From Pseudogymnoascus destructans (taxonomy: Eukaryota; Ascomycota; Leotiomycetes; Thelebolales; Thelebolaceae), in contig NW_020167532.1 in NCBI RefSeq assembly GCF_001641265.1, positions 372,001 through 436,000 on the forward strand: 64,000 nt of DNA. Reading direction: 5' to 3'. How positions within the stretch are numbered: the first letter of the stretch is position 1; every line of letters begins with the position of its first letter. Positions 53,981 to 64,000 of this stretch are shown here, piece by piece. Position numbers and translations under genes: made by a program. The notes under the pieces are model-generated. The model had not been told where the DNA came from. It worked only from the letters and a program-made list of their open reading frames with translations, and searched no databases.

Positions 53981-55287
53981 CTTGAGTTGGTGATTTGGGT
54001 TTGCTCGAGGTGGGATGAGTGTGTTGTCGAGTTGGTGGTGGAGGGAGGATCTACACAATTGAAGTCAGCCATCTAGTGCCCACCTTACGTTAAGCTAAAG
54101 CTTAATAAAGCAATAACACAGCGCAATGATTTGCAAGTAGCAGGTGGATGTGGGCATCATCCACTGCATATCGCGTAGGAGTGAAACTCACTTAAGAGGT
54201 AGATCTTAGGTCGTAGGAAATCTGTTGGAGAAAGGTGGCGAGGGGGGTACGATGCGATAAAGTTGTTGGGGGGATCGGGAGGCGGAGAAGGTGGGTGGTG
54301 AGAGGAGGAAGTATGAAGAGGTGGAGAGGTGAGGAGGGAGGAGGAGCGACAGAGAGTGAATCTGCCCGTGAGGATGAGTTTCTTTGTTGAGAGGGAAGGA
54401 AGAGGAAGGGTATCGCAAGCAGAAATCGAGTGGAGAAAGAAGGCGGTAGTTTTTGGGCTTTGAGCGTCTCGCTTAGCGCGAAGGACCTTGTCTTTTTGTG
54501 GTGGTTGAAATAAAATTTTACTAGCAAGAGAAAGGCGGGGTCAGATATTGGAGTACGTACCAGGAGCTGGCACCAACTGAACTGGGACCACTTTCACAAC
54601 TTCACAGTATGAATACACTACTCAGATCACCACTACACTACTGGAATTACTACTGTAACTACTATATTCGTGCCTTTATGTGGCTGTGATTCATTCTCCC
54701 ACACTCTTGTTGATCCTAGGCTCTGTCTCTGTTGATTCTGTTGGCTGCTGTTAGTTGCTGCTGGCCGGTGTTTGGCTTCACTTCTACCCTATGATATTCA
54801 CACAATGCAACGACGCGGAAGAGCTCTTGCTGTATTGGGTGGTGCTTGCTTCCCTTGTTCCCGCTCGAAATGCCGTATGAGCTATAGACTAGCCGTTGCA
54901 CGCTTGCCAAAAGAATCACCCTGCATGAGCTTGCCCCCGGAGCCTGCAGGTAATGTCCACGGCCAAGCGTTGTGAGCCACTATGAAGAGTCAGAGGGCCC
55001 CCGTCAGCTCACTTCACATCACATAATTCTATAAGGGTAACTCTGTGCTGCTCCAGTCGGTGTTGACAGTGCTGTCTGCCACTATCGCCTAATCATGAAG
55101 CCCCCATTATTGGATGCCGTAATCACGTTTTTATGCAGTGTAGATAGGTCTGGCCTCTCATGTGAATATGACTACTTGTACAGTGCAACATCATGTACAA
55201 GGGCTGTAGTCGGTATATTCTATTTCATAGTTCCAAGCTCAGTAGCTAAATTCCACCCGCCGTGAATATCAATCGTGTATCATTTTA
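53981..55287. other. Intergenic region between the KH and TBC genes
   Basis: 1.3 kb. The first 550 bp, upstream of the KH gene, are purine-rich on the plus strand (its promoter or leader, possibly with a 5' UTR intron). The rest shows no convincing gene or repeat. Confidence 0.5.
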
Positions 55288-57780
55288 TCACGTGTCGGTC
55301 TTTTTCATGGCCTCGAGGCCAAAGTCACCCTTGCTCCCACCCCGTTTAGGAGACGCCGGTGAATTGACATCGTCCTCGTCAGCATCATCGCCGAAGAGAA
55401 ATGCGCTTCTCTCTCTGGCGGCGCTTGAACCAGGCTTGCGACCAGATGATAAAAAGGGCGACGGGCTCTTCATGGGTGGGGACTGGTCTGAAGTAGCCGA
55501 GTGCTCGTCTGGCCCCAGCATCCACGCGAACGACGACTGAGCCAGTGTCGACCGAGTAGGAATCCCAGTTGCTGGTTGCCCTGGCTTCCCTGGTCCTGCC
55601 TCGAGACCTTCCGAAGGCTGGCTGACTGAAATCCTTGGCCTCCTGGGAATAGTCCTGCCAAGTGTAGGGAAGGACCCCGCAGTTGGCGGAGGGGCTTCTA
55701 CCTGCGAATTTGCTGTTTCGATACCCTTCTGTGGACTAATTGGACTAGCTATATGGCTTGCTTGAGATTGAGGTTTTGCTTCAGGCTCAATCGCTCTGGT
55801 ATCTTCTGCATCTGCTGTAGTACGCGGTGTGTCCGGTTTTAGCGGTAGGCTGGAGTCCTCTAAGCGAAGCATTATGAACCGAAGCTTTTCAATCGCGTTA
55901 TTGACAGATGTCGACTTGGTTGACGCATCCTCAGTCGAGTCAGATGCTTTCTGGATCTCGTCTATTGTCCCATTTAGTAATAATGCCAACGTCTTGTTTC
56001 GTACCTCCAAATCAGCCAGTGATTTCCCAGTCTCTGTTACCACCTCATCCACCGACAGTGCATTGTTACGAGGGGTCCTGCGGGGAGACCCGGGTCCCGG
56101 TGAGAGCCCTTGCATGTTCCTCTTGACCTCATCAACGGCATCCCGCACAACCTGGTTAATCCCAAGCCTTTCTCCACGGTCGAAAACACCTTTGGCAGCC
56201 CCCTGTAGAAGGGCCTCCACGCCGCCTTGGTCTTGCAAGAACCTTGCAGGTGAAGGCAGAGGCGATTTACGCGCCGAAAATCGGCTCTCGGCACGATGCG
56301 GCTTTGCCCGTCCAGCGGGAGTAGCAGGCACAGGGCGTGATGATGGCGAAAGTGGAGCTCGTCCAGTATATTTGTTTATAAGTTTCGCCCCAGCAGGTTC
56401 ATTGAGGTTCTCTCTCAGGTAAATAGCATCCTCGACGAAGGTTTGGGGACCGCAAGGAGGTGTTGGATGCGGGTATTTCAACAGTAATGTAAGCGCCACA
56501 GAATAATCGGCATCGAGCACTGTGTTTCATTAGCTTCGTTACGCTTCATTCTTCCAAATGTCATCTTACACTGCCATCTAATCCTTAGTAGCTTCGAAAC
56601 ACAAATCATGTCTATAAGCTCTAGGTCGGGGTCTTCTGCAAATAGCTTATCCCACAACGCCAGTAAGTCCTCGAACGGAAACTCTCTGCCAAAAATCAGC
56701 CTGATCCACCGTCTAATTATGGGCATTAGTAAGTTGCTCGACCAGCAATACCTTGTCAAACACTTACATGATAAAGATTTGAGGCAATATTTCTATCCGA
56801 GTCAAGTGCGAAGCTAGTTCAGGATCGACTTGGGCAAGCAGTACTTCATGTATTTGCTTGCTCCTTTGAACTATTGGCGACGACCCATATTGAGAGCTGG
56901 ATGTAGACCCTGCGTTGAGCCTCTTATCAGGCTCACCGAGTTCGTAAAACGGCTTTGCTGTCCTCATAATTAAGTTAAACAGCGTAAAGGAATCATGCTC
57001 AATGAAGCTTGCATCCAGCGTATTGAACATTAAACGGTCACCATCATCTGACAATACTGACTCCTCCGGGGTCATTGGTGCCAGTGCATCTCTTTGTATA
57101 GCCAATAAAATTGGTGCTGCAAGTTCGTGCATACCTTGCCGATATCCTATATCCTGATTGATTTTGCAGTATATAAACAGGATTTGCAGAAGTGTTTTCT
57201 GGGTCTCGGGCAGTCGAAAATATGGCTCGTCGGGCATGCATCTTTCGACATCCTGAGCGATTTCGACGCAAAGTTGCTCGTCTCTACGGAGAGTGTTCCA
57301 GGGAGACTTCTGTAAGTTAGCCACGAACGAGAGAGTGGAGAGTATAGTGTTGAGATTGAGGGTTCACGGTATTGTCGTACATTATCATCATCATTAAGAG
57401 GGTCGATAGTAGAATCAAGATCGCCTGGTCGCTCAATTAATCTCAGAAAATGGGATTTCAGCGCACTGTACGCAGCCCTCGAGTCCTCACTGGTCGCCGC
57501 CCATGTGTTACGATCAACACTCTGAAACAATAAGAAAGCCTAACCGCATCGTTACCAGTGTACATCTAAAGGGCACACAGCTATCATTCATACTTTCCAA
57601 CAAACAGAGCGCAAGCCAGATACGCATATGCTATCAGCGTCGGCCTTAACTAGGCTCTTGAGGCCACCAACTTTAGAGGCTCCCTCTGTGGTCTTTTGCC
57701 ACCTCTGCCTGTTAAGGGTCAAAAAGTGACACTCAAGTTTTGATGGTATTAACTGACCTCGATTCCTCCAAAGACCTCAT
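55288..57780 (-). CDS. TBC-domain Rab GTPase-activating protein (TBC1D5-like)
   Basis: Six minus-strand exons: 57780-57758, 57708-57594, 57539-57381, 57309-56768, 56712-56570 and 56519-55288, giving 737 residues. The first exon is only 23 nt. The TBC domain spans about 35-390: GLRSVCWKAFLLF, SPWNTLRRDEQLCVEIAQD, the catalytic Arg-finger region after RRDE, then ILFIYCKINQDIGYRQGMHE with the Gln-finger motif YRQGMHE, and RWIRLIFGREFPFEDLLALWD. RabGAPs of this type switch off Rab7-class GTPases in endosome–vacuole traffic. The C-terminal 330 residues are Ser/Pro-rich and disordered with one helical segment. The promoter is shared with the divergent gene at 58134. Confidence 0.93.
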
Positions 57781-58133
57781 TACTGCAACTCTGGGAGGCT
57801 GGTAACTCCCAAGGTTGCTCAGGCTTCCGAGGTCGTTGATGAGCTTCGTGACGTGATGACTTTGGCGCACGGTATCTTTCCGCGATAGGCGTTGCCAGGG
57901 TCCAATATCAACAACATCTTGGACAATTTACATCTCAAGATTTGACCAAAAACTACCCCACTTCTCCGCGGAAGGCTTTACAGTCCCGATTTAATGGAAG
58001 GTTCCTTCTACTGAGGTTTCCAGCCTCTATTTACCCCACCACCCCGAAAAGAGAAGCCGCAACGTTCCGGACCTTGAAGATCTATACTGGAGGCGCCACA
58101 CCATCCACATCCTTTCATCGCAAGGAGCCAGCG

Positions 58134-59951
58134 ATGTCTGCTGATCTTCTTGCAGAGTTCGACTCATACTATGTAGCCCCACAGAAGGGTAGTTCGAAAA
58201 ATTCAGGTGATGGCAGCAGTAAGCCATCCTCTGGCCTGAATGATTTATCGTTTTTTAGCTCGAACCCTGCCTCTTCGGCGCAACCCGCCCACAATGCCCA
58301 ATACAGCTCCCAAAGGGCCGACATCTCGAATTTCAATACGCTAAGCGGCTTCGATGCGGGGGGTTCTAGGGAGGCGAACAGGCAAGAGGCACAGGATGAC
58401 GGTGATACCTGGGGAGATTTTGAGAGCCCAATCGCTGAGTCGGAGGCGGTCAAAAGCACCAATACACAGGGACCTACAGACCTATTTGGCAGTGGCATGC
58501 ATAGCATTGGGTCGGGGCATGGACAAGTGACAGACGAGTCAAGATACGGCGCCGCGAGGGTTACGACAAGTCCACAGGGCAGATTCTTACCCAATACATC
58601 CAACGTAGCCCAGTCGTCCGCTGCAGGATTCCATACCAAGTATCCGCCAAATCCAAAGCCGAGTTCCACAAGTTCTGTGCCAGCATCTGTATTGCCTAAA
58701 GATCCAAATGTGTTATTTGATGCCGATAACGTCTCGGACGATGGTGACTTTGGAGACTTTGAGACTGTGGTTACACCACCACAGAAACAATGGCAAGGTG
58801 GATATACAAACGACAGTTCTACATTAGCTATATTTAATGATGCTAAAGACCCGCTACCTTTATCCTCCAAGTCGCGTCCATTGAACCCCTCTCTTGCCAC
58901 GGAGATACCACAATCAGCCTCATTGCAGGAAGATATCCCATTCGCAGGGTTGGACCTCAACGGGGGCAGTACTGGTGCCAAGAAGCAGCGAGACACAACT
59001 TCGCCTTCGGACCTGGCACGTCCTCGCACAGGTGCTGAATCCTTCCATGGTTCGTTTGGGAAACCAGATATGCAACGAGAAAGCAGGGCCAACAAGGGCG
59101 TACAGTCGCCTCCTCCAATTGTAAAAGAGAACACCTCGAAGCATACCGGCGATAATTCCTGGGACTGGGATGCAGTCGAGGTTGCGCCTACCCACGAAAC
59201 AGTGCAGCCATCAAAGGAAGACCCGTGGGCCTGGGACGTGGCAGATACCCAACCAAAGGAAGATCAACCTTCTTCACCAAGCGCCCCACCGCCTACCAAC
59301 ATCCCTCCGCCTTCCGTGCTACTGACTATATTCCCCCAGCTCCTCGATCTCTCGCAGTCAAGCCTCTTTCGACCTGTGTCAAGCCAGCCATTTTCGCTCA
59401 AGAACAGGATCCTGTCCGACCCATCAACGATCAACTTCATAAAAGCTGATGTTCTCCTGGCAACCGTTGCAGGACGGATTATAGCTGGCCGTAAGTACCG
59501 CTGGAAACGCGATACACATTTATCACAGGCTATGAAGATTGGGCCCGCTGCGGCTGGAGGGAAGGGTGGCATGAAGCTTGTAGGAGTCGACAAAGCTGAG
59601 ATAAGCCGCGAGGACCGAGAGGCAAACGAGTTTATTCGAACATGGCAAGATCAGGTGGGCCGTCTCCGTTCAGCTGTTGCCATTGCCAATTCTAGCATCC
59701 GAGATACCTCGGGGCATATAATAGTCCCTGAGATCAGTGGCACGATGCCAGTGCGCACAGCCACTGCGGCAGAAGGTGCTGTTACTGCTCCAAAACCCTG
59801 TTTCATTTGTGGCCTAAAGCGGGATGAACGGATTTCCAAAGTCGACGTTCAAGTGGAGGACAGCTTTGGGGAGTGGTGGGTTGAGCATTGGGGCCATAAA
59901 GCTTGTAAGAACTTTTGGATGGAGCATGGTAGCAAATTAAAACACAATTGA
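58134..59951 (+). CDS. Conserved fungal protein with WGDFE motifs and a C-terminal CxxC/HxxxC module
   Basis: Single exon. The ATG at 58134 (MSADLLAEFDSYYVAP) is the first in frame, although the frame is open upstream; 605 residues. Acidic motifs DTWGDFESP (about 88-96), DFGDFETV and DPWAWDV resemble the [DE]xxW/F-type peptides that bind clathrin-adaptor ear domains. The folded C-terminal third starts at SVLLTIFPQLLDLSQ and ends with a likely zinc module: CFICGLKRDERISKV ... WWVEHWGHKACKNFW. In other ascomycetes similar proteins carry the label 'ppk6 kinase', but no kinase motif (no GxGxxG, HRD or DFG) is visible here, so I do not adopt it. A role in membrane traffic is an inference from the motifs. 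Confidence 0.8.
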   Translation: MSADLLAEFDSYYVAPQKGSSKNSGDGSSKPSSGLNDLSFFSSNPASSAQPAHNAQYSSQRADISNFNTLSGFDAGGSREANRQEAQDDGDTWGDFESPIAESEAVKSTNTQGPTDLFGSGMHSIGSGHGQVTDESRYGAARVTTSPQGRFLPNTSNVAQSSAAGFHTKYPPNPKPSSTSSVPASVLPKDPNVLFDADNVSDDGDFGDFETVVTPPQKQWQGGYTNDSSTLAIFNDAKDPLPLSSKSRPLNPSLATEIPQSASLQEDIPFAGLDLNGGSTGAKKQRDTTSPSDLARPRTGAESFHGSFGKPDMQRESRANKGVQSPPPIVKENTSKHTGDNSWDWDAVEVAPTHETVQPSKEDPWAWDVADTQPKEDQPSSPSAPPPTNIPPPSVLLTIFPQLLDLSQSSLFRPVSSQPFSLKNRILSDPSTINFIKADVLLATVAGRIIAGRKYRWKRDTHLSQAMKIGPAAAGGKGGMKLVGVDKAEISREDREANEFIRTWQDQVGRLRSAVAIANSSIRDTSGHIIVPEISGTMPVRTATAAEGAVTAPKPCFICGLKRDERISKVDVQVEDSFGEWWVEHWGHKACKNFWMEHGSKLKHN

Positions 59952-60284
59952 TTATTTACTTTCATGGTGGACCGTCTCCTGTGAATTTTGATATGTGGTG
60001 CTCAAGTGTTCTCTTTGTTTCAAGAAATCCAGACGATGTTGTAGTGGATAGACCCTATCGCCGTCCACAGGCCCCCGGCTGCCTTCTACCGATTCCACCC
60101 ATTGATAAACCTGTCTTCGTGTATCGGTGCTTTTGGTAGATGGGTAGGCTTTTTGGATTCTATCCAGAGGAACGCCTTGGTGAGTGCTTCGATAGCGCTC
60201 TCGCTGACGCCGACGCTGTAAACTTCGGATATATAATGCAGCTCCGATGGCTAGTAAGATTAGGAGTTCGTCTTCGTCGTCCAT
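59952..60284 (-). CDS. Possible small protein with an N-terminal hydrophobic helix
   Basis: 110 codons. The N-terminus ELLILLAIGAALYIRSLQRRRQRER reads in two parts: a hydrophobic helix ELLILLAIGAALYI followed by a basic RRRQRER cluster, as in a tail-in membrane anchor. The rest is charged and hydrophilic. It converges tail-to-tail with the preceding gene, its stop codon beginning at the next base. No homologue is recognised; introns cannot be excluded. It could be a chance ORF. Confidence 0.35.
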   Translation of the reverse strand: MDDEDELLILLAIGAALYIRSLQRRRQRERYRSTHQGVPLDRIQKAYPSTKSTDTRRQVYQWVESVEGSRGPVDGDRVYPLQHRLDFLKQREHLSTTYQNSQETVHHESK

Positions 60285-60539
60285 GGCGAGGAGGAGGGCA
60301 ACTGGCAGTTGTAATAACGACGCGACGCGATGGTAAAGGCCAAATTTAGGAAGTAAGTTACCATATGAGGCTTCGCTTCATGGCAATGATGTATGGTCAC
60401 GTGCACAATATAAGGTTGTCTTAAACGAGCCTAGTCAGGGCTTCTCGATCCCACAGTTCGATAATCGCTTCGCGAACTTCGTGATTTTGTGACCAGCAAA
60501 TCCATTTCAGCTCCGACTCGATAATCAACATCGGTCAAA

Positions 60540-60948
60540 ATGGCGAGTAAGTTTGAGGATGCTTCTTCTCCCAGGTATACACTAATGGCGAACCTCTCTA
60601 GAATCCAAGAACTCGTCCCAGCACAACCAGTCGAAGAAGGCTCACCGTAACGGGTATGCACCACCATGACACCACAATTTTACAATCCAAGATCGGGATC
60701 GATCGCCTACGAAAATTGAAGAGATATTCCGCCGGACAGTTGCTAATGTTTGTGTGCCGATAGTATCAAGAAGCCAAAGACCTCCAGATACCCTTCCCTC
60801 AAGGGCACCGACCCCAAGTTCAGAAGAAACCACAAGCATGCCCTGCACGGAACAATGAAGGCACTGGTTCGTCTCGCCACTACTCGATGTGTATCGGATA
60901 AATACTGACTCTTTCCAATAGAAGGCGGCCAGAGAGGAATCAGCATAA
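60540..60948 (+). CDS. RPL29: 60S ribosomal protein L29 (eL29)
   Basis: Four tiny exons: 60540-60546, 60602-60653, 60764-60866 and 60922-60948, separated by introns of 55, 110 and 55 nt (GTAAGT...TCTAG, GTATGC...GATAG, GTTCGT...AATAG). The product is 62 residues, very basic: starts MAKSKNSSQHNQSKKAHRNG and continues KKPKTSRYPSLKGTDPKF and RRNHKHALHGTMKAL. This is the full-length eL29 signature. Only seven coding bases (ATGGCGA) lie in exon 1, which makes the gene easy to miss. It binds near the 60S subunit interface and helps subunit joining. Confidence 0.95.
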
Positions 60949-61331
60949 AGTGGTGTTAGGACTCTCGGGGAACAGGACGTGGTAGATTTTGATGAGGGCT
61001 TGTGGGCTGCGGTCTGCCAGTTGTATCCGGACTGTTATAATGCGCGAATCGGCGAAATAGCTCTGGGGCACAGAATTGAACACGATCCAAATAACGCTTC
61101 AATGATCATGCATGGTGACATTTCAATTGCTATGTACTGTGGAAACCCTTGTGTATACAGCTTTCCTAGGCTTCATTCCTGAGAACATCTTACGTTTCAA
61201 ATCGAGTTTAACAACTGACGAATTTCCCTCGCCGGCTGTGAAAGCTCAATGTCGCCATGGATGCTTGGAGGTAACAGTAAACGCCACATACTGGGTCTGG
61301 CTCAAGGGTCGGCAGGAAGTATGGTATTCGA

Positions 61332-61739
61332 ATGGGGCCCAGAAGGCATATGTCGCGGTCTCCATTTGACAACCGTGGCCCATTACGAGCTCGATCACCT
61401 ATCTCAAGAAGATCTCCACCAGCAGGACCAAGGGGAGGTGGATGGCGACCAAGGTCTCGTAGCCCACCGCGCCGTGACGACCGCGTCGCAGTTGGCCAGA
61501 TGTCGCTCACTTGGAGACGACCGCGATCGCCATCACCTTCGGGAGACAGATCTTCAAGGAGAAACTCTGAACACAGCACACGGCGCCCATCACCAAGACC
61601 TAGCTACCGCCCAGCGCCACCTGTGGATGACCTTCAGACTATGCGTTCACCCTTTCCACGAGACAGGTCTCCGCGCCGGGACTCCACGCGATCTACGCCA
61701 CGGGAACGATCGCCAGCTCGCGCAGCCTGCTTCAGTTAG
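61332..61739 (+). CDS. Arg/Ser-rich protein, probably the last exon of a splicing-type gene
   Basis: 135 codons from an ATG at 61332, composed largely of RS, SP and RR dipeptides (RPRSRSPPRRDD, RRPRSPSPSGDRSSRR, SPRRDSTRSTPRERSP). Such RS domains occur in splicing factors and exon-junction proteins. The frame stays open upstream of the ATG, so earlier exons may lie in 60950-61330, but no splice pattern convinced me. No RNA-recognition motif is visible. Alternative frames give non-RS sequence, which supports this frame. Confidence 0.5.
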   Translation: MGPRRHMSRSPFDNRGPLRARSPISRRSPPAGPRGGGWRPRSRSPPRRDDRVAVGQMSLTWRRPRSPSPSGDRSSRRNSEHSTRRPSPRPSYRPAPPVDDLQTMRSPFPRDRSPRRDSTRSTPRERSPARAACFS

Positions 61740-61995
61740 GGGTTCGCTCGCCTCGGTTTCTACTTCGGAGTGAGTGACATCTCAGTTCTTCCAAACACAA
61801 TCGCATCTCCAAGTCACTGCGAAGGTCACAATTTACTGGAAGAGCCAAGGATGTATTGTATCTAGCTAAGTGACTTGCAATAACTTCGTAGAATACAACC
61901 TGTTATATCTTGACTAAGGATTCCAATATGCTATTGACGACGAGTAAATAATTAGGGGTATATATAACGGACGCCTTTCATTCCTGGTCCAGTTA

Positions 61996-63658
61996 TCAGT
62001 CGTCGAAGATACCACGAATCTAAATATGTCAGCAACGCAAAGGGCACCATTCTCAGGAAGGACTCTCTGACCTCGGATACTCGTTGGGTAGGTGCTACAT
62101 TTGAAGGGCTTGCGCTTCGTTTCCGGGCCATTGACCCATGTATACTGTTAACTGCAGGGTAGCTCTCTTGGGGGCCACGAGACGATGCCTTGAGTTGTCC
62201 ATCCTAAATTCAAGTCAGCATAAGCACACGACACGTAAAAATTTGAAGCAGTCATCTCACAGTGCCGGTGCCAGCATCCCATCCAAGTAATTCCTCGTCT
62301 TCGCCTCCGTATCCTGAAGGATTCCACCTTCGATCCTCTTCGTCATCTGGGACAAACAAGGAATCCGAATCAATGCTTGGCTGTGGTAGAGGAGGTGAAT
62401 GGCGTAGAGCCCACGCTCGATGGCCCAGCAGTGTGGCTGGCGGCGCCCCTGAGCGAGATGGAGGTTGCATAGATGCTTCGGCTTGTTGCACAACATTCGC
62501 GACAGGTGGGTCTTCCGTATGTTGCCTTGAAGGTGCTGAGGTTGAATTCCCCATAATTGCATTTGGCAAAGGAACAGCCGATGTAGCTTTATAGTCACCT
62601 ATAGTCATTAGGATAAACTCGCTCGTCACGCCCTCATCGTCATATTTCAACTGCATTGGCTTTGACGGATACGAGTAGGCTGCTGAGACCTCAGTATCTA
62701 AACTGCCAGCATGCTGGACGATGGCCTTGAAATCTTTAACGCTAATGATAATGTGCAACATATCTTCGACATTGAACTGGCTAAATTCCGTGGTATCAAT
62801 GGCGATCGACGTATGTAATGGTTGTTTGAGTACTTCTGGAATTGTGTTAGCAACGAAGCCATGGTGATTATAAGAGCTTCGTACCCTTCCCCGCAACTAT
62901 TTTCTCGGTGTAGCTCGTGAATATTGCTCGCCCATCCTTTGCATAGATATCTAGCTGTTCAGTCTTTGGCCCGAAATGATCAATGAACTCTCTCAACACG
63001 CAGGATGGTATTGACCAATGGCTCTTGGACATTTCTGGCTTAAAGAGAGCATGCATCGACGAGGATGACTCAAAGGTCAATTGGTATGTTTTGATGACAC
63101 CTGATCTACAGTTACTTTCAAATCCTACAAGTGTTGAGGCCTACTTTCTTACCATGCCTACAAATCATTTGAGCGACGAAGCGGCTCTTGACCCCTCCAG
63201 CACCATCCTCTACGCTCACCTCGCATCTCTCGATGCCGGTATCCTTTTCACGCAGAGGATCTATTGATCGGCCCTTGAATATGGATGCCAAAGCCTAAGG
63301 GTTTTAGTAATGGTCCTATATATGTAACGCAGATGCCGTCTACCTTGTTGTATAGCCTACAGGTGAACTTTCCCTTCGTGGAACCCGAGGTTCGAGGGGG
63401 GTTATATATAAATTTAGAGAAAAACTTGTTGGTGGTGAATGTGAAGGATGCATATCCCGTTCTTGTAGTGTTCAAAGCTGTCAACACAAGCTTCATAGAA
63501 TCAGCAATCATACGATACACCCTTTCTGCTTTCAGTGAACACACGTGATCTCTTGTTGCTTCCAAGGAAACCGATTCGTTGAACTTTCCCAGGCATATGA
63601 GAGCATCATGGATCTTCCCCACAGCCTCGGGGCTCAAAGTAAAGGTTAAAACAGCCAT
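61996..63658 (-). CDS. rad9: Rad9 subunit of the 9-1-1 checkpoint clamp
   Basis: Forms the PCNA-like Rad9–Rad1–Hus1 ring loaded at damaged DNA to activate ATR/Mec1-type kinases. Seven minus-strand exons: 63658-63545, 63490-63344, 63294-63153, 63100-62885, 62835-62261, 62203-62072 and 62019-61996, giving 449 residues. The clamp fold covers about 1-270: FTLSPEAVGKIHDALICLGKF, LVLTALNTTRTGYASFTF, LASIFKGRS, YQLTFESSSSMHALFKPE, SIAIDTTEFSQFNVED and VTSEFILMTIGDY. The C-terminal tail is disordered, with LFVPDDEEDRRWNPSGYG and ends PTQRVSEIRGIFDD, the short terminal motif common in fungal Rad9. Intron 1 is 54 nt, divisible by three and without a stop, so retention would add 18 residues. Budding yeast's equivalent is Ddc1, not ScRad9. 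Confidence 0.94.
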
Positions 63659-64000
63659 GGGATAGGTGTCAGTAACAGGACGTAATCCTCCTGTTTTGAG
63701 GTTGACGAAGGTCGTGGGTCGAATATACTTCGGTTGACGCATGAATTCCCAGGTGGGTCTTGGGGCCATGATAAGATAACGCGACCACCCTCAGCACAAT
63801 ACACGTCTGCCTTGTGGTATGATTTTTAACCATTGAAAATTCATCAAGAATATAGATTTTGGAAGGAAATCCAATCCACTGGAATTGTACGTTAAGTTGT
63901 TTGGAATACAGCTCATCCACGTGGGGTAGTGCTGTTTCTGAGACCTTTCGAGGTCCGTCCGTTGTTGGCAATGGCCTCTCTTCCGCCTGATGTTATGAAC
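63659..64000. other. Right-edge region upstream of rad9
   Basis: The rad9 promoter side. A minus-strand ORF of 100 codons (63971-63669) has no recognisable motif and may be chance or an exon of a gene beyond the window. Confidence 0.45.

Overview
The window is nuclear DNA of a filamentous ascomycete (Pezizomycotina). The evidence is genes with short GT–AG introns (about 50–230 nt), fungal forms of housekeeping proteins (NAD-dependent GDH2 of about 1,050 aa, a glucosidase II beta subunit ending in KDEL, Isa2, Tpt1, Rad9 of the 9-1-1 clamp) and fungal transposon families (pogo/Fot1, Tc1/mariner, Ty3/gypsy chromovirus). The class cannot be fixed from this sequence alone.

Layout. (1) 1–1747: no supportable gene. 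(2) 1750–15448: a dense nest of transposable elements: pogo/Fot1-type DNA transposons, a Tc1/mariner element, many copies of an orphan LTR family of about 930 bp ('LTR-A'), a solo LTR of a second family ('LTR-D'), and remnants of two more retroelements ('LTR-B' with a gag-pol fragment, 'LTR-C'). (3) 15822–20623: two host genes, a BTB-domain protein and GTB1. (4) 20831–31918: a second nest, centred on an apparently intact 7.0-kb Ty3/gypsy chromovirus (24067–31065) whose two 475-bp LTRs look identical, sitting inside an LTR-A that itself sits inside another LTR-A. (5) 32577–63658: a gene-rich host block: ISA2, RPL7 (with a C/D snoRNA in intron 1), an RCC1-like protein, kynureninase, GDH2, a disordered hypothetical protein, TPT1, a triple-KH protein, a TBC RabGAP, a WGDFE-motif protein, RPL29 and RAD9. 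A 3.2-kb repeat-rich, pyrimidine-rich divergent spacer separates BNA5 from GDH2.

The nesting gives a relative age order. The pogo copies are oldest. The Fot1-like element and the LTR-A copies jumped into them, and the chromovirus and its solo LTR are youngest. Five-base duplications (GTGCC, TGTAA, ATTGC for LTR-A; GTAGC, GGTGG for LTR-D) and TA duplications (Fot1-like, mariner) document individual insertions. Several LTR-A copies lack matching flanks, and one joins two different pogo copies, which points to LTR–LTR recombination.

Host genes were rebuilt by joining exons at consensus splice sites, and every model given as joined exons keeps an open frame from ATG to stop. The most interesting items are the chromovirus expression features (a −1 slippery heptamer between gag and pol, an apparent self-priming site, and an antisense Cys-rich ORF overlapping the pol 3' end), the intronic snoRNA aimed at 25S rRNA, and the recombinant pogo locus.
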